Made by a program: the position numbers and the translations under genes. This document shows positions 44,316 to 55,460 of a DNA stretch of 64,000 nucleotides, piece after piece. Source of the stretch: Liolophura sinensis (taxonomy: Eukaryota; Mollusca; Polyplacophora; Chitonida; Chitonidae). The stretch lies in contig NC_088303.1 of NCBI RefSeq assembly GCF_032854445.1, forward strand, positions 7,325,501 to 7,389,500. Reading direction: 5' to 3'. The notes under the pieces were generated by a model. That model was given only the letters and a program-made list of their open reading frames with translations. It searched no databases and was not told the DNA's origin. Position 1 is the first letter of the stretch, and every line of letters starts with the position of its first letter.

Positions 44316-45636
44316 GGCGAGAAGCACGTGGATCATTGTACTCCGGCAGCTCGCTAAACATTAAAGATGATTCATATTATGTTCGATAGTCAGTCAATGA
44401 ATTATTCCTTATAATCATTCATTCAATGAAACAATCCCATATGTGTTTTGATCAAATGTTTTACTGCATAATTATACTGGAAACTAATTCTAACTACTGA
44501 ATATTCACAGCCAACTCTCCTAGCAGAAAATTTCCTCAAATTAAATTGAAAATGTCTACGTTAAGCTGAGCATTGGGGAGAGTATAGGTGAATTAAACTA
44601 TGTAATCAGGAAAATACACGACCATAAACATTTTTATGACAAGTTGCCAAGATACATCAAGCTGTCTAATGTTTAGGAGGCTTTCATTTCGCACAATGAG
44701 CGTCTAGCCCCCTATTAAAAATTGTTTTACTTACACAGCGGTGGTCAGTTTTAGGGGTGGGGTGAAACGGCGCTCTTCCATTACCCTACATACTGAGACA
44801 TAATTCATAGCAAGTTCCTTGAATAATGCGTATAAGGTATGCAGATTGTGATTACCAAATTGATACTATATCTTCGACAATGTTTTACAATAACAAATTC
44901 AAAAACGCATTCCTGGATAAATCTGAAGTGTTAGGGGTCGCAGGCGATCAACACAGTCGCCTTCAAATGTTAGGTAGTAAACACTGGCCTGTACAGCTTG
45001 AACCACGCTTGCAGAGGCGGGAATGTTTTTCAGAGCTGGAGCAAATAGAATCTTGAAAATTTGAGCTAAAATTAGTTACATTCTACACTACAGTATCGAC
45101 CAAGGATCAGGAAGTGCCAAATTGGATCTTAGTTCGGTCATTACCCGGTAGGGATTCTGCAAGGTATGGATTTCATCCACACATGCGCCCTCCTGTGCAT
45201 TAAAATAGTCGCGAATTTATTTATCTATAGTCCGTTACTTTTAACCTGTCGCCCATATTAAGCTGTCTGTAAAATCAGCTTAATCACTGCCAAAACTGAG
45301 TTTCGTTAGTGACACGCGTATATCTATGACACAATTAGCGATATACTGACTTGTTCCTTCAATAAGCACACATGACTGCGCTAATAAACTGAAGGAGACA
45401 ACATTCAATTTGGGGAAGTCGTTTCGGTTGGATAACTTTCCATTCTGTTCAGTGTACGTTTTGTTCACAACCGTGTTGCAGATAGAGTCCACTTAAAGTG
45501 ATCGGGAAATGGCAATGAGGCAGATGATCTGTATACCTGTGGTATTTACCAGGGTTTCCGTGCAGGCAAATCAATATCCCCAACAAAACAATGTAAAGGA
45601 AATTTTTTCTTTCAGTTGGAATTGTCAAGGCGATAA
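44316..45636. other. Non-coding stretch before the LINE cluster
   Basis: Frames of 70-76 codons, none recognised. It is probably part of block copy 2 between segments F and G, but matches to 14.7-15.7 kb are faint. Confidence 0.4.
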
Positions 45637-45899
45637 ATGAATGAATGAATGAGCATTGTTTCACGCCAGATCGGCAATATTTCAGCCATATCGCGCCAAG
45701 AACAAATTGAAAAGAGGAGTCGATGGTTGGTTTTCAATAGGGTAACAAGACCGTCAAAACTTAAAGAAAAATGCTCGGACATGTTTAAAACAAGTTAAGA
45801 AAAGCCAAAACAGTTAAAAGTCGAAAACCACCATGTTTTTAAAACAGTTTACCTGTTCCTTGCTGAACCATAAATGATGAACCCATAGTCCAATTTAGA

Positions 45900-47310
45900 C
45901 CTCACCAAAGAACGACATAGATTTAATAAAACAAATCAGTCAGCACCCTAACCGGTGCTAGATACGAGCTTGATTATCTCGAGAGCCTTTGTACATTTAG
46001 CTTTAGTGATTTTTATACGGGGTATAAAAGATAATTTACTGTCAAATATTATACCCCAAAATTTACTTTCACCAAAAATGTAAATCTGTTTACTACAAAG
46101 TTTTAGCTTTGGGTATAGATGAAGTTTCCGTTTATTGCAAAAATGCATACCAACGGTTCTTAGTTGTGCATTTCTTAATCCTATTAAGACAAAGCTGCAT
46201 CTAACGTTCGATGTTGTTTATGTATTTAGCACGGTGGCATATAAGGAAATCATCCACGTATAAAGAGCCCTCTGTTCCAGATGTTAATGTTTTGGCTAAG
46301 GTATTTATTTTTATGCTAAACGGTGTTGGCGATAATATATGGCCTTGATGAACACCCACTTGCTGCTCATATGAGTCAGAAAGAGTGGACCCTTAAACTA
46401 TCGATAAGATAAGAATTCAGATATAAATGTCTGCACTCGACCTTTATCCGAGAGGTCTTTGAAAATACTATATGTCAATATGGTGTCGTAGACCTTTCAA
46501 GTTCGAAAAATATCGACATCAAATGTTCATTATTAATAAAACCATTACGAATAAAAGTTTTAAAACGAACAAGGTGATCCATAGAAGACCTACCATGACG
46601 AAAACCACATTTTATATTAGTTAAGAAATTGTTTGTTTCCAAGAACCAAACAAATCTATTATTTATCATTCATTCCATAGTCTTACGGGCAAAGCTGGTA
46701 AGATCTATGGGAAGGTAATGGGATGGATCAGTATGATCTTTACCCGGTTTGGGGACCGAGATAATACGCGCCTCTCTCCTGGAAAATCACCAGGTATCTA
46801 AATATTATTAAGTAAGTCAAGGAGAGTCTCACGTGTTTCAGATAGTAAATGGTTCAGAAACGTATAATAGGCGTTATCAGGCCCACGTGCAGTATCATGT
46901 GCCTTTTAAAATGCAATTTTAAGTTCTTCGATATTGAAACGACGATTACAATCTTTTAAATTTTTACAAGAAAAGGAAAATTTCCTCCTTCTGGTTTTTA
47001 ACATGTTGAAATTCCGAAGAGTAATTTTCACAAGATTTCTGAGAAATTGTCTCAGCTAGTTTATTTCATATACCAGGTGGGGAAGTTAATATATTATATC
47101 CGTCTTTCAAATGCGTGACTTTTGCTTTATTATTTTTGCCCTTAAGTTTCTAAACCATGTTTTAGGCCTTACGCATAGGTGTTTTAGACGTAATCTCTGA
47201 AACAAAATTCGGCCAACAAGATCGTCTCTTGGACTGAATCTGATTTTAATTACTGTCGGAAGGACTATGGCTGAAACTTCCCTCGGCCTTTTTACAGTGC
47301 TTTATGGCTT
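45900..47310 (-). pseudogene. Jockey-like ORF2: linker and reverse transcriptase in J6
   Basis: RT parts in order on the minus strand: PKPGKDHTDPSHYLPIDLTS (46750-46690; family form PGKDP..P.SYRPIALTS), MINNRFVWFLETNNFLTNIK, CGFRHGRSSMDHLVRFKTFI, FINNEHLMSIFFELERSTT (46669-46480). The last is the family's FFDLEKAYDT block with Asp replaced by Glu, so one catalytic carboxylate is altered. The DDF block is lost to indels. The thumb region MHFCNKRKLHLYPKLKLCSK, then IFGESKFWGIIFDSKLSFIP (46148-46020), and KAKCTKALEIIKLVSSTG follow. Many stops and frameshifts. Confidence 0.85.
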
Positions 47311-48045
47311 TGCGACAGTCCGGGAGCACTGCTCCCATCGAGAATAAAATTGTATGTTAAACAAGAATGGCCAGTATGGCACCTCGTTAAAACTACTTCG
47401 TCTCTGCGAGTTATGGTAGGGTGAATACTCCCACCACGGAGTCCCAACAAGGACGATGCCTGAACTTTGGGATACCCTGGAGGAACCACACCAAAGACTC
47501 CACGGGACGTTTACTCGACTAGATAGCCTCAATGAGCAAACCCATTTCTCCACCATGAACTCTTCCGCATTCCACCCAGTGAATAAGGTCACACATCAGA
47601 CACATACAACTCGATTGACCCTTAAGCCAACGCCTCAAAACGTAGTCCCGCAAATGAAATTTGAGAAATAACATCTTGTCTCTAAGAGTGTTGTAATGAA
47701 GGAATATTGGACCACACAGAGGGAAGACTTGACTAAGCCGATTGATCGGACCGGGCCCATCCGACCTCTCGTTCTCTCTCTCCAAGTAAGGGTGTGTTGG
47801 GGTCGGCATCTCGCAAGACCAACATGCCCACAGCCACTGGGATCCCGTCCTCTGAGATTTCAGGTCGCAAACCACGGCAAACAGGTCGCTCCCCAGTTGC
47901 CTCTCACACAACCGAAAATATGTGAGCCTATTATATTCACTGGACCCACACAGGAGAGGTTAGTCACCTTTTTACGACAAACTTGCCTAGAGTGAGGAGG
48001 TCCTATTCTTTTCACACCAAAACCCTAACGGAAGAAAATTTTAAT
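47310..48045 (-). repeat. LINE leader plus RNase H tail, inserted inside ORF2 of J6
   Basis: Minus strand 48045-47420 matches the leader of J3, J4, J6 and J9 in full. It is followed at once by EVVLTRCHTGHSCLTYNFIL (about 47399-47340), the post-RNase H segment of the family (compare QVVLTRCHIGHSHV at 55256-55297). ORF2 linker sequence resumes at 47310. So the 5' end and a near-3' coding piece of the family are fused and sit between endonuclease and reverse transcriptase of J6. The minus-strand 96- and 130-codon frames here are leader by-products. Confidence 0.75.
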
Positions 48046-48523
48046 ATCGGATCATCTGCCGCATTGAGAGTCTGTGGAGTGATATCAGTCTCGAAGAACA
48101 TATCAAATGCGATACCATCTTCTTTATAGAATTTCCATCTAGCTACACGCTCTAAAGATTTAAAATAGGAAAATAGTCACTATCACAAAGATCATCATGC
48201 ACTTTCCAAGAAAAATCTCCCAATAAAATGGGAAAAGCGATGAATGAGTGATAGGGAGATCGATAGATAAGCACAATTACCTGGATCTAAATAGGTATTT
48301 GGACCACCGTTTAGATAACACAGTTTCTCCTTAGATAAAAAGTCTTCGATTATTTTGTTTTATATTATTTGTATTGTTGCTGCCCCATAATGGGTCAAGG
48401 GAACAAAAATCTTCCATTATTATAAACCGTTTAGGTCATTGTTTTTTAAATTTTACAACTGGGAAACGTTCGGAGGAGTGTTCGGAGGAACATATAACGA
48501 ACACAATGTGACTATTTCAGGCC

Positions 48524-48723
48524 NNNNNNNNNNNNNNNNNNNNNNNNNNNNNNNNNNNNNNNNNNNNNNNNNNNNNNNNNNNNNNNNNNNNNNNNNNNNN
48601 NNNNNNNNNNNNNNNNNNNNNNNNNNNNNNNNNNNNNNNNNNNNNNNNNNNNNNNNNNNNNNNNNNNNNNNNNNNNNNNNNNNNNNNNNNNNNNNNNNNN
48701 NNNNNNNNNNNNNNNNNNNNNNN
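48524..48723. other. Assembly gap, 200 N
   Basis: Exactly 200 undetermined bases, a size typical of placeholder gaps. The sequence ending at its left edge recurs ending at 51562, and the sequence starting at its right edge occurs earlier starting at 45687. Confidence 1.
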
Positions 48724-51562
48724 CATATCGCGCCAAGAACAAGTTGAAAAGAGGGGTCGATGGTTGGTTTTCAATAGGGCAACAAGACCGTCAAAACTTA
48801 AAGAAAAATGCTCGGACATGTTTAAAACAAGTTAAGAAAAGCCAAAACAGTTAAAAGTCGAAAACCACCATGTTTTTAAAACAGTTTACCTGTTCCTTGC
48901 TGAACCATAAATGATGAACCCATAGTCAATTTAGACCTCACCAGAGAACGATATAGATTTAATAAAACAAAATCAGTCAGCACCCTAACCGGTGCTAGAT
49001 ACGAGCTTGATTAATCTCGAGAGCCTTTGTACATTTAGCTTTAGTGATTTTTATACGGGGTATAAAAGATAATTTACTGTCAAATATTATACCCAAAAAT
49101 TTACTTTCACCAAAAATGTAAATCTGTTTACTACAAAGTTTTAGCTTTGGGTATAGATGAAGTTTCCGTTTATTGCAAAAATGCATACCAACGGTTCTTA
49201 GTTGTGCATTTCTTAATCCTATTAAGACAAAGCTGCATCTAACGTTCGATGTTGTTTATGTATTTAGCACGGTGGCATATAAGGAAATCATCCACGTATA
49301 AAGAGCCCTCTGTTCCAGATGTTAATGTTTTGGCTAAGGTATTTATTTTTATGCTAAACGGTGTTGGCGATAATATATGGCCTTGATGAACACCACTTGC
49401 TGCTCATAAGAGTCAGAAAGAGTGGAGCCTTAAACTATCGATAAGATAAGAATTCAGATATAAATGTCTGCACTCGACCTTTATCCGAGAGGTCTTTGAA
49501 AATACTATATGTCAATATGGTGTCGTAGGCCTTTCAAGTTCGAAAAATACCGACATCAAATGTTCATTATTAATAAAAGCATTACGAATAAAAGTTTTAA
49601 AACGAACAAGTGATCACATAGAAGATCTACCATGACGAAAACCACATTTTATATTAGTTAAGAAATTGTTTGTTTCCAAGAACCAAACAAATCTATTATT
49701 TATCATTCATTCCATAGTCTTACGGCAAAGCTGTAAGATCTATGGGAAGGTAATGGGATGGGATCAGTATGATCCTTTACCCGGTTTGGGGGACCGAGAT
49801 AATACGCGCCTCTCTCCTGGAAAATCACCAGGTATCTAAATATTATTAAGTAAGTCAAGGAGAGTCTCACGTGTTTCAGATAGTAAATGGTTCAGAAACG
49901 TATAATAGACGTTATCAGGCCCACGTGCAGTATCATGTGCCTTTTAAAATGCAATTTTAACTTCTTCGATATTGAAACGACGATTACAATCTTTTAAATT
50001 TTTTACAAGAAAAGGAAAATTTCCTCCTTCTGGTTTTTAACATGTTGAAATTCCGAAGAGTAATTTTCACAAGATTTCTGAGAAATTGTCTCAGCTAGTT
50101 TATTTCATATACCAGGTGGGGAAGTTAATATATTATATCCGTCTTTCAAATGCGTGACTTTTGCTTTATTATTTTTGCCCTTAAGGTTTCTAAACCATGT
50201 TTTAGGCCTTACGCATAGGTGTTTTAGACGTAATCTCTGAAACAAAATTCGGCCAACAAGATCGTCTCTTGGACTGAATCTGATTTTAATTACTGTCGGA
50301 AGGACTATGGCTGAAACTTCCCTCGGCCTTTTTACAGTGCTTTATGGCTTTGCGACAGTCCGGGAGCACTGCTCCCATCGAGAATAAAATTGTGTGTTAA
50401 ACAAGAATGGCCAGTATGGCACCTCGTTAAAACTACTTCGTCTCTGCGAGTTATGGTAGGGTGAATACTCCCACCACGGAGTCCCAACAAGGACGATGCC
50501 TGAACTTTGGGATACCCTGGAGGAACCACACCAAAGACTCCACGGGACGTTTACTCGACTAGATAGCCTCAATGAGCAAACCCATTTCTCCACCATGAAC
50601 TCTTCCGCATTCCACCCAATGAATAAGGTCACACATCAGACACATACAACTCGATTGACCCTTAAGCCAACGCCTCAAAACGTAGTCCCGCAAATGAAAT
50701 TTTGAGAAATAACATCTTGTCTCTAAGAGTGTTGTAATGAAGGAATATTGGACCACACAGAGGAAGACTTGACTAAGCCGATTGATCGGACCGGGCCCAT
50801 CCGACCTCTCGTCTCTCTCTCCAAGTAAGGGTGTGTTGGGGTCGGCATCTCGCAAGACCAACATGCCCACAGCCACTGGGATCCCGTCCTCTGAGATTTC
50901 AGGTCGCAAACCACGGCAAACAGGTCGCTCCCCAGTTGCCTCTCACACAACCGAAAATATGTGAGCCTATTATATTCACTGGACCCACACAGGAGAGGTT
51001 AGTCACCTTTTTACGACAAACTTGCCTAGAGTGAGGAGGTCCTATTCTTTTCACACCAAAACCCTAACGGAAGAAAATTTTAATATCGGATCATCTGCCG
51101 CATTGAGAGTCTGTGGAGTGATATCAGTCTCGAAGAACATATCAAATGCGATACCATCTTCTTTATAGAATTTCCATCTAGCTACACGCTCTAAAGATTT
51201 AAAATAGGAAAATAGTCACTATCACAAAGATCATCATGCACTTTCCAAGAAAAATCTCCCAATAAAATGGGAAAAGCGATGAATGAGTGATAGGGAGATC
51301 GATAGATAAGCACAATTACCTGGATCTAAATAGGTATTTGGACCACCGTTTAGATAACACAGTTTCTCCTTAGATAAAAAGTCTTCGATTATTTTGTTTT
51401 ATATTATTTGTATTGTTGCTGCCCCATAATGGGTCAAGGGAACAAAAATCTTCCATTATTATAAACCGTTTAGGTCATTGTTTTTCAAATTTTACAACTG
51501 GGAAACGTTCGGAGGAGTGTTCGGAGGAACATATAACGAACACAATGTGACTATTTCAGGCC
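48724..51562 (-). mobile_element. Jockey-like LINE copy J6, second near-identical copy
   Basis: Repeats 45687-48523 at an offset of 3037-3039 bp. Differences are mostly single-base length changes in short homopolymers (GTCCAATTT against GTCAATTT; GATTATCTC against GATTAATCTC; GGTTTGGGGACC against GGTTTGGGGGACC), as expected from long-read error or two haplotypes. It continues without a break into the ORF1 and leader of the same element at 51563-53110, so this copy is the one physically joined to the rest of J6. Leader insertion: 50480-51083; RT region: 48940-50350. Confidence 0.85.
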
Positions 51563-51790
51563 ATGAAACACGAAACCGCCACAGCCTGGAGCTCTGTATC
51601 CAAAGGAACAGGACAGTGAATTATATTGTTATTTATAGAAGGTGGAGCAGCCGCCTGCAGCTCTCTAGTCTTCACTACAGTAAGTACTATAAAGTTAATA
51701 ATTTTCAAGAGTTGTACCTTTGTCAGATGTCTTCATGTGAGTTCCTTCAGACAAAGGGCAAGCTTTGTATTTTCAATAAAATTTAACGTA
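51062..51790 (-). pseudogene. Jockey-like ORF2 endonuclease of J6
   Basis: On the minus strand: the KELT stretch (family ETHLKT, 51735), INNNIIHCPVPLDTELQAV (51640-51585), CSVYTPP-equivalent sequence frameshifted near 51540, SHNPLWGS-equivalent FFVPLTHYGAATI region near 51425, and a degraded HPGNG..SAIDL block near 51320-51290. The SDH end is degraded (FLGKCMMIFVIVTIFLF in one frame near 51240), and NAADDPILKF is clear at 51100-51070, after which the leader insertion interrupts. Non-functional. Confidence 0.7.
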
Positions 51791-51799
51791 CAAGAGATT

Positions 51800-52582
51800 T
51801 CTTTTTCTGTTTGGACGGGGACGACCCTTCCTTGGAAATCGGCTGGAAGATCTCCCAGGAGTGATTTATCCATCACATCCGCTTCTGATGTTGAAGGTGT
51901 TGCTATATTCGAAACCATCATGACCTTCACTACCACATCGGAAACAAATCAGTTTATTTTTACATTGGCCCTTGCCGTGACCAAATTGTTGGCAAGTGAA
52001 ACAACGTGTTGGGTTAGGGAAATATGAATCCACATTGACCCTGTACGAATCAATGTAGAGGCATGATGTAACAGAGGTACTATTAAATGTCAGTAGATAT
52101 GTATTTGATTCCAGGATGTTACCAGCTTTCTTCGTGGTGAAGCACTTCACCCTTGTAACACCATATGATTGTAATTCATCACAGATTTCCCCTTCCAAAA
52201 GTGCAATAATATCTTGATCTCTTTCACGAAGTATTCCCTAACAGCTGTGCAGGGAATTGTGAGGGGGTGTAAACACAGGTGTGTCAGAAATTAATAATTG
52301 ATTGTTGTTGCCGTGGACATTCTCATTTATTGTCTCCAGGTCATGTTTTTAAGGTTTCAACTGCACCTTGCAAAGCCCTTTTTAAAGAAAAAGATGAATT
52401 TTGGAGGCCAAGTTTTGTTCATCTTTTGTTGAGAACAATGAAAGTCGGCCAACTGTCCGTTTCATTCCATTTATCATACGAGTCCGACAAAATCTCCTCT
52501 TTTTGTCGGCTCTTAAAGTCGGCCGAGAGGAAGACGTGATAAATACATTAGAGACAATCTGAGCAATATTTAAAGAAGACAT
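51800..52582 (-). pseudogene. Jockey-like ORF1 of J6, most complete copy
   Basis: Starts at MSSLNIAQIVSNVFITSSSR (52582), continues ADKKRRFCRTRMINGMKRTV (a basic, nuclear-localisation-like patch) and SLFSTKDEQNLASKIHLFL. After a stop come the NNNQLLISDTPVFTPPHNS region, then an open 110-codon part: LEGEICDELQSYGVTRVKCF, TTKKAGNILESNTYLLTFNS, the knuckle CFTCQQFGHGKGQC (complete) and a second one CFRCGSEGHDGFEY (last Cys is Tyr). The third knuckle is missing. The C-terminus SEADVMDKSLLGDLPADFQG (51880-51825) follows. In such elements ORF1 binds the RNA and directs it to the nucleus or the target. Confidence 0.85.
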
Positions 52583-52589
52583 GGCATAT

Positions 52590-53110
52590 ATATATAATAA
52601 AAAGTTCACCCACCACAGAGTGCCAACAAGGGCGATACCTGAATTATGGATGCCCAACAGGAAACACACCAAGGATCGCCTTAATGAGCAAACCCATGTC
52701 CCCACCACGAGCTCCTCCGTCTACCACCCATTGAATAAGATCACAACACAGCAGACACGCAGAGGAATTTTGACCACGCAGAGGTCAAGAAGATTGATCA
52801 GGCCGGGCCTATCCGACCTCCCGTCTCTCTCCAAGTAAGAGTCAAAGTGGGGTGTTGGGCGTGAGGATCTCGCAAGGAAAGCACGCTCTTAACCACCAGA
52901 ATCGCGTCCTCGAAGATTACGGGGTCGCACGTCACGGCAAACAGGTCTCTTCCCGGTTGCCTCTCAAACAAATCGAGACCATGTCAGCCTAGTATATTTA
53001 CCGGGCGCAGGAGAGCTCTAAGTTAGTCGCCTTATACGACAAGCTTTTCTAGAGGGCTGAGATCTTGTTCTTTTCACCCCGGAGGCCCCACGGGGGTCAT
53101 ATCCATAAAA
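52590..53110 (-). promoter_or_regulatory. 5' leader of Jockey-like LINE J6
   Basis: Leader homologous to 31080-31880, 35195-35800, 47420-48045 and 60205-60830. It ends just before the ORF1 ATG at 52582 with a short TATATATA tract. Leaders of this clade usually hold an internal promoter; that this one does is inference. The outermost roughly 200 bp present in J3 and J4 are missing. Confidence 0.7.
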
Positions 53111-53264
53111 GCTGGATTAACATTGTCGTTGAACTCAATACCTCGTGCACAGTGTTTGACACAATTTTGTCTCCAGTTTTCAGTTTTTGGGTACTTTTCT
53201 TGTCGGAGTGGTGGGAGGCCTATGCGGTATTCTTAGAATGTACAATTCAAATAGAAAGCTCCCT
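53111..53264. other. Spacer between head-to-head LINEs J6 and J7
   Basis: It separates the 5' end of J6 (minus) from the 5' end of J7 (plus). No recognisable feature. Confidence 0.4.
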
Positions 53265-53429
53265 CGTGGGTTTTCCGGGGTGATAAGAACAGGACCTCAG
53301 CCCTTTAGGTTGTAAAAGACGACTAACCTCTCCAGTGTGAGCGCGGTGAATATAATAGGCTCACATCTTGTCGGTCGTGTGAGAGGCATCTGGGAAGCGA
53401 CCTGTTTGCCCTGTGCCCTATAATTTCAG

Positions 53430-53765
53430 AAAACTCACCTGAAGACATTTGACAAAGATAAAATAACTCTTAAAAATTATTCATTTTTAGCACCTATTGT
53501 ATTGAGGAAGAGCGAGCTGCAGGCTGCCACCTATTTACATCCGGGTAACGGCACTTATTCTGGTATCGATCTCACTATCACAGATCCATCACTTCTCCCA
53601 GATTTTTCTTGGAAGGTGCATGACGATCTTTGTGGTAGTGATCATTTTCCTATTATCCTAGAGCATATCACTTCTAATTCCTTAGAACGTGGAATTTCGA
53701 TAAAGCCGATTGCATCGCATTTGAGATGTTCTGTGAGGCTCTCAATGCAGCAGATGATCCTATAT
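53430..53765 (+). pseudogene. Jockey-like ORF2 endonuclease pieces in J7
   Basis: THLKTFDKDKITLKNYSFLA is followed by a jump to TYLHPGNGTYSGIDLTITDP (53529-53588), then FSWKVHDDLCGSDHFPIILE (53605-53665) with the catalytic SDH intact. The middle of the domain, including the GDFN block, is deleted. A frameshift follows within the linker region (LNAADDPILKFNELVLRAAD, 53741-53800). Confidence 0.8.
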
Positions 53766-53899
53766 TAAAATTTAACGAGCTTGTTTTACGAGCTGCCGAT
53801 AGAACTAGCCTAAAACCTCGACATTACGTCAAAAACACCCATGCGTAAGGTCTGAAATATGGGCAAAAATAATAAAGCAAAAGTTCAGCATTTAAAGTC

Positions 53900-54890
53900 G
53901 CTTACCTTTATTTATGTCTCAATTTTTATCTGATCGTCAGTTTAACGTACGGGTTGGGTCCACTCTTTCTGACTCTTGCGAGCAGGAAATGGGTGTACCC
54001 CAGGGCAGCATTCTATCATCAACTCTGTTCAGCATAAAAATAAATAGCCTAACAAAACATTAACATCTGGCACAGAGGGTTCTTTATACGTGGATGATTT
54101 CCTTATATGCTACCGAGCTAAAAATATGAATAACATCGAACTTCAGCTGCAGTTTTGTCTCAGTAAGATCGGGAAATGGGCAACTAAAAATGGTTTGAGA
54201 TTTTCAACGTCTAAAACCGTCGGTATGCATTTTTGTAACAAACGGAAACTTCATGTTGACGCTGATCTTAATTTTGTGGTGAACAGGTTAAAATTGTTGG
54301 AGAAACTAAATTTTTGGGTATAATATTTGATATTAACCTAAATTTTTTATACCTCATATAAAAATGCTTAAAGCTAAATGTACAAAAGCGCTCCTCTCCG
54401 GCCGTACGTGAGAAGGTCTGTCAGCAACCTGCGGATGGTCGTGAGTTTCCCCCGGGCTCTGTCCGGTTTCTTCCCACCATAATGCTGGCCGCCGTCGTAT
54501 AAGTGAAATATTCTAAAGTACGGCGTAAAACACCAATCAAATAAATAAATAAATAAACAAAGGCTCTCGATATAATAAAGGTCGTGTCTAGCACCGATTG
54601 GGGTGCTGACCGATCAGTTTTACTTAATTTATATTGTTCTCTGGTGAGGTCTAAATTGGACTATGGATCCATCATCTACGGTTCCGAGAGAAAGTCTTAC
54701 ATTAAAATGTTGGATCCTGTTCATCACCAAGGTCTGAGGCTGAACCTATACCTAGAGGCAAATGAGCCTTTTTTATATAACCAACGTACCACCTTCTACC
54801 CCCTTCATCTTCTATCTTTTCTGCAGAGGCCAGGGCTATACTCCTGGCCTTATTATATGTTTCCTCTGGGCATGGCCAGAGGGCAGTGAT
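53900..54890 (+). pseudogene. Jockey-like ORF2 reverse transcriptase pieces in J7
   Basis: FLSDRQFNVRVGSTLSDSCE, then EMGVPQGSILSSTLFSIKIN (53982-54045). After a frameshift the catalytic block reads SLYVDDFLICYRA (about 54080-54118; both Asp present), followed by LSKIGKWATKNGLRFSTSKT, VGMHFCNKRKLHVDADLNFV (54155-54270). Beyond the SINE: STDWGADRSVLLNLYCSLVR, SKLDYGSIIYGSERKSYIKM, LDPVHHQGLRLNL (54587-54750). Sequence after NEPFLYNQR is shortened. The family match is to Jockey-type ORF2 of invertebrates. Confidence 0.85.
54391..54557 (+). mobile_element. tRNA-derived SINE inserted in LINE J7
   Basis: Headless copy starting CTCCTCTCCGGCCGTACGTG, then TCAGCAACCTGCGGATGGTC, GTGAGTTTCCCCCGGGCTCT, CTTCCCACCATAATGCTGGC, GTACGGCGTAAAACACCAAT and an (AAATA)-type tail to 54557. 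It splits the RT thumb codons KAKCTKAL; the interrupted motif resumes as AAAGGCTCTCGATATAATAA. Sequence close to consensus suggests a fairly young insertion, younger than J7. Confidence 0.9.
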
Positions 54891-54899
54891 GTGTAGGGG

Positions 54900-55460
54900 C
54901 TCGCTGTCTTGCCTTTGACAATTCAGAATAATGAATTTAAAACTCCATTGATATTTGAGATAATAGCCAAACATAGAAAACAAACTAAAAGAGGTAAAGA
55001 TATTATATTCTGTTGGATACCAAGTCACACCGGTATCCATGGAAGCACAGTCGTAGACAGGGAAGCGAAAGCTGCCCTGTATAAATCTGTATCTCGGGTT
55101 AAAATCCCGTATACTGACATAAAGTCTAACATTCTTAAATACATTCTTCGCCTTTGGCAGGGTGAATGGGTCTTGCAGGTCCATAATAAACTGCATGCCA
55201 TTCATCCTGTCATTGGCTACAATGACTATATCTCTCAAATGTTTCGTAGCAACCAAGTAGTTTTAACGAGGTGTCATATTGGGCATTCTCACGTCTAACA
55301 GACAATTTCATACTAGACGAGGGGGGGGGGGGGGACAGTGCTCCCGAGTGTGTCGGATGTAATGCCCAATATGGCATCAAACATATCCCGGTGGACTGTG
55401 TAGACTTTGCCCATGTTCGGCAGAGAATCTACACGGTCAACTCTATATATGATTTATAAA
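54900..55460 (+). pseudogene. Jockey-like ORF2 RNase H domain in J7
   Basis: IIFCWIPSHTGIHGSTVVDR followed by EAKAAL (about 55008-55080) is the RNase H C-terminal block: the W-x-P-S-H-x-G-I-x-G-N-x-x-A-D pattern, here with S for N and R for the final Asp partner (DREAK in place of ADxxAK). It is followed by the NQVVLTRCHIGHSHV region (55249-55297). A G run of about 14 (55320-55334) breaks the frame, and ECVGCNAQYGIKHIPVDCVD (55345-55405) matches the family's terminal C-x2-C region. The N-terminal RNase H acidic residues are not readable. Confidence 0.8.

Larger units (their letters stand above)
45637..48523 (-). mobile_element. Jockey-like LINE copy J6, 3' two thirds (first of two near-identical copies)
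   Basis: On the minus strand: endonuclease (48523-48053), an inserted piece made of LINE leader plus an RNase H-tail fragment (48045-47310), the ORF2 linker (CRKAIKHCKKAEGSFSHS, VSEITSKTPMRKA, about 47310-47150), the reverse transcriptase (to about 45900) and the 3' end with ATTCATTCATTCATT tail (45637-45655). The stretch 45687-48523 is repeated almost exactly at 48724-51562 and ends at an N gap, so it is probably an unmerged contig overlap rather than a second element. Confidence 0.8.

Noticed and set aside
47302-47911. Genes of 96-130 codons present twice (47302-47911 and 50342-50950)
   Set aside because: They lie in the LINE leader and are near-identical only because of the assembly overlap; frames differ in other leader copies.
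48439-48819. Open frames across 48524-48723
   Set aside because: They run through 200 undetermined bases and have no meaning.
45637-51562. Two independent tandem LINE insertions
   Set aside because: Identity is too high and the boundaries coincide with the assembly gap; an unmerged overlap explains it better.
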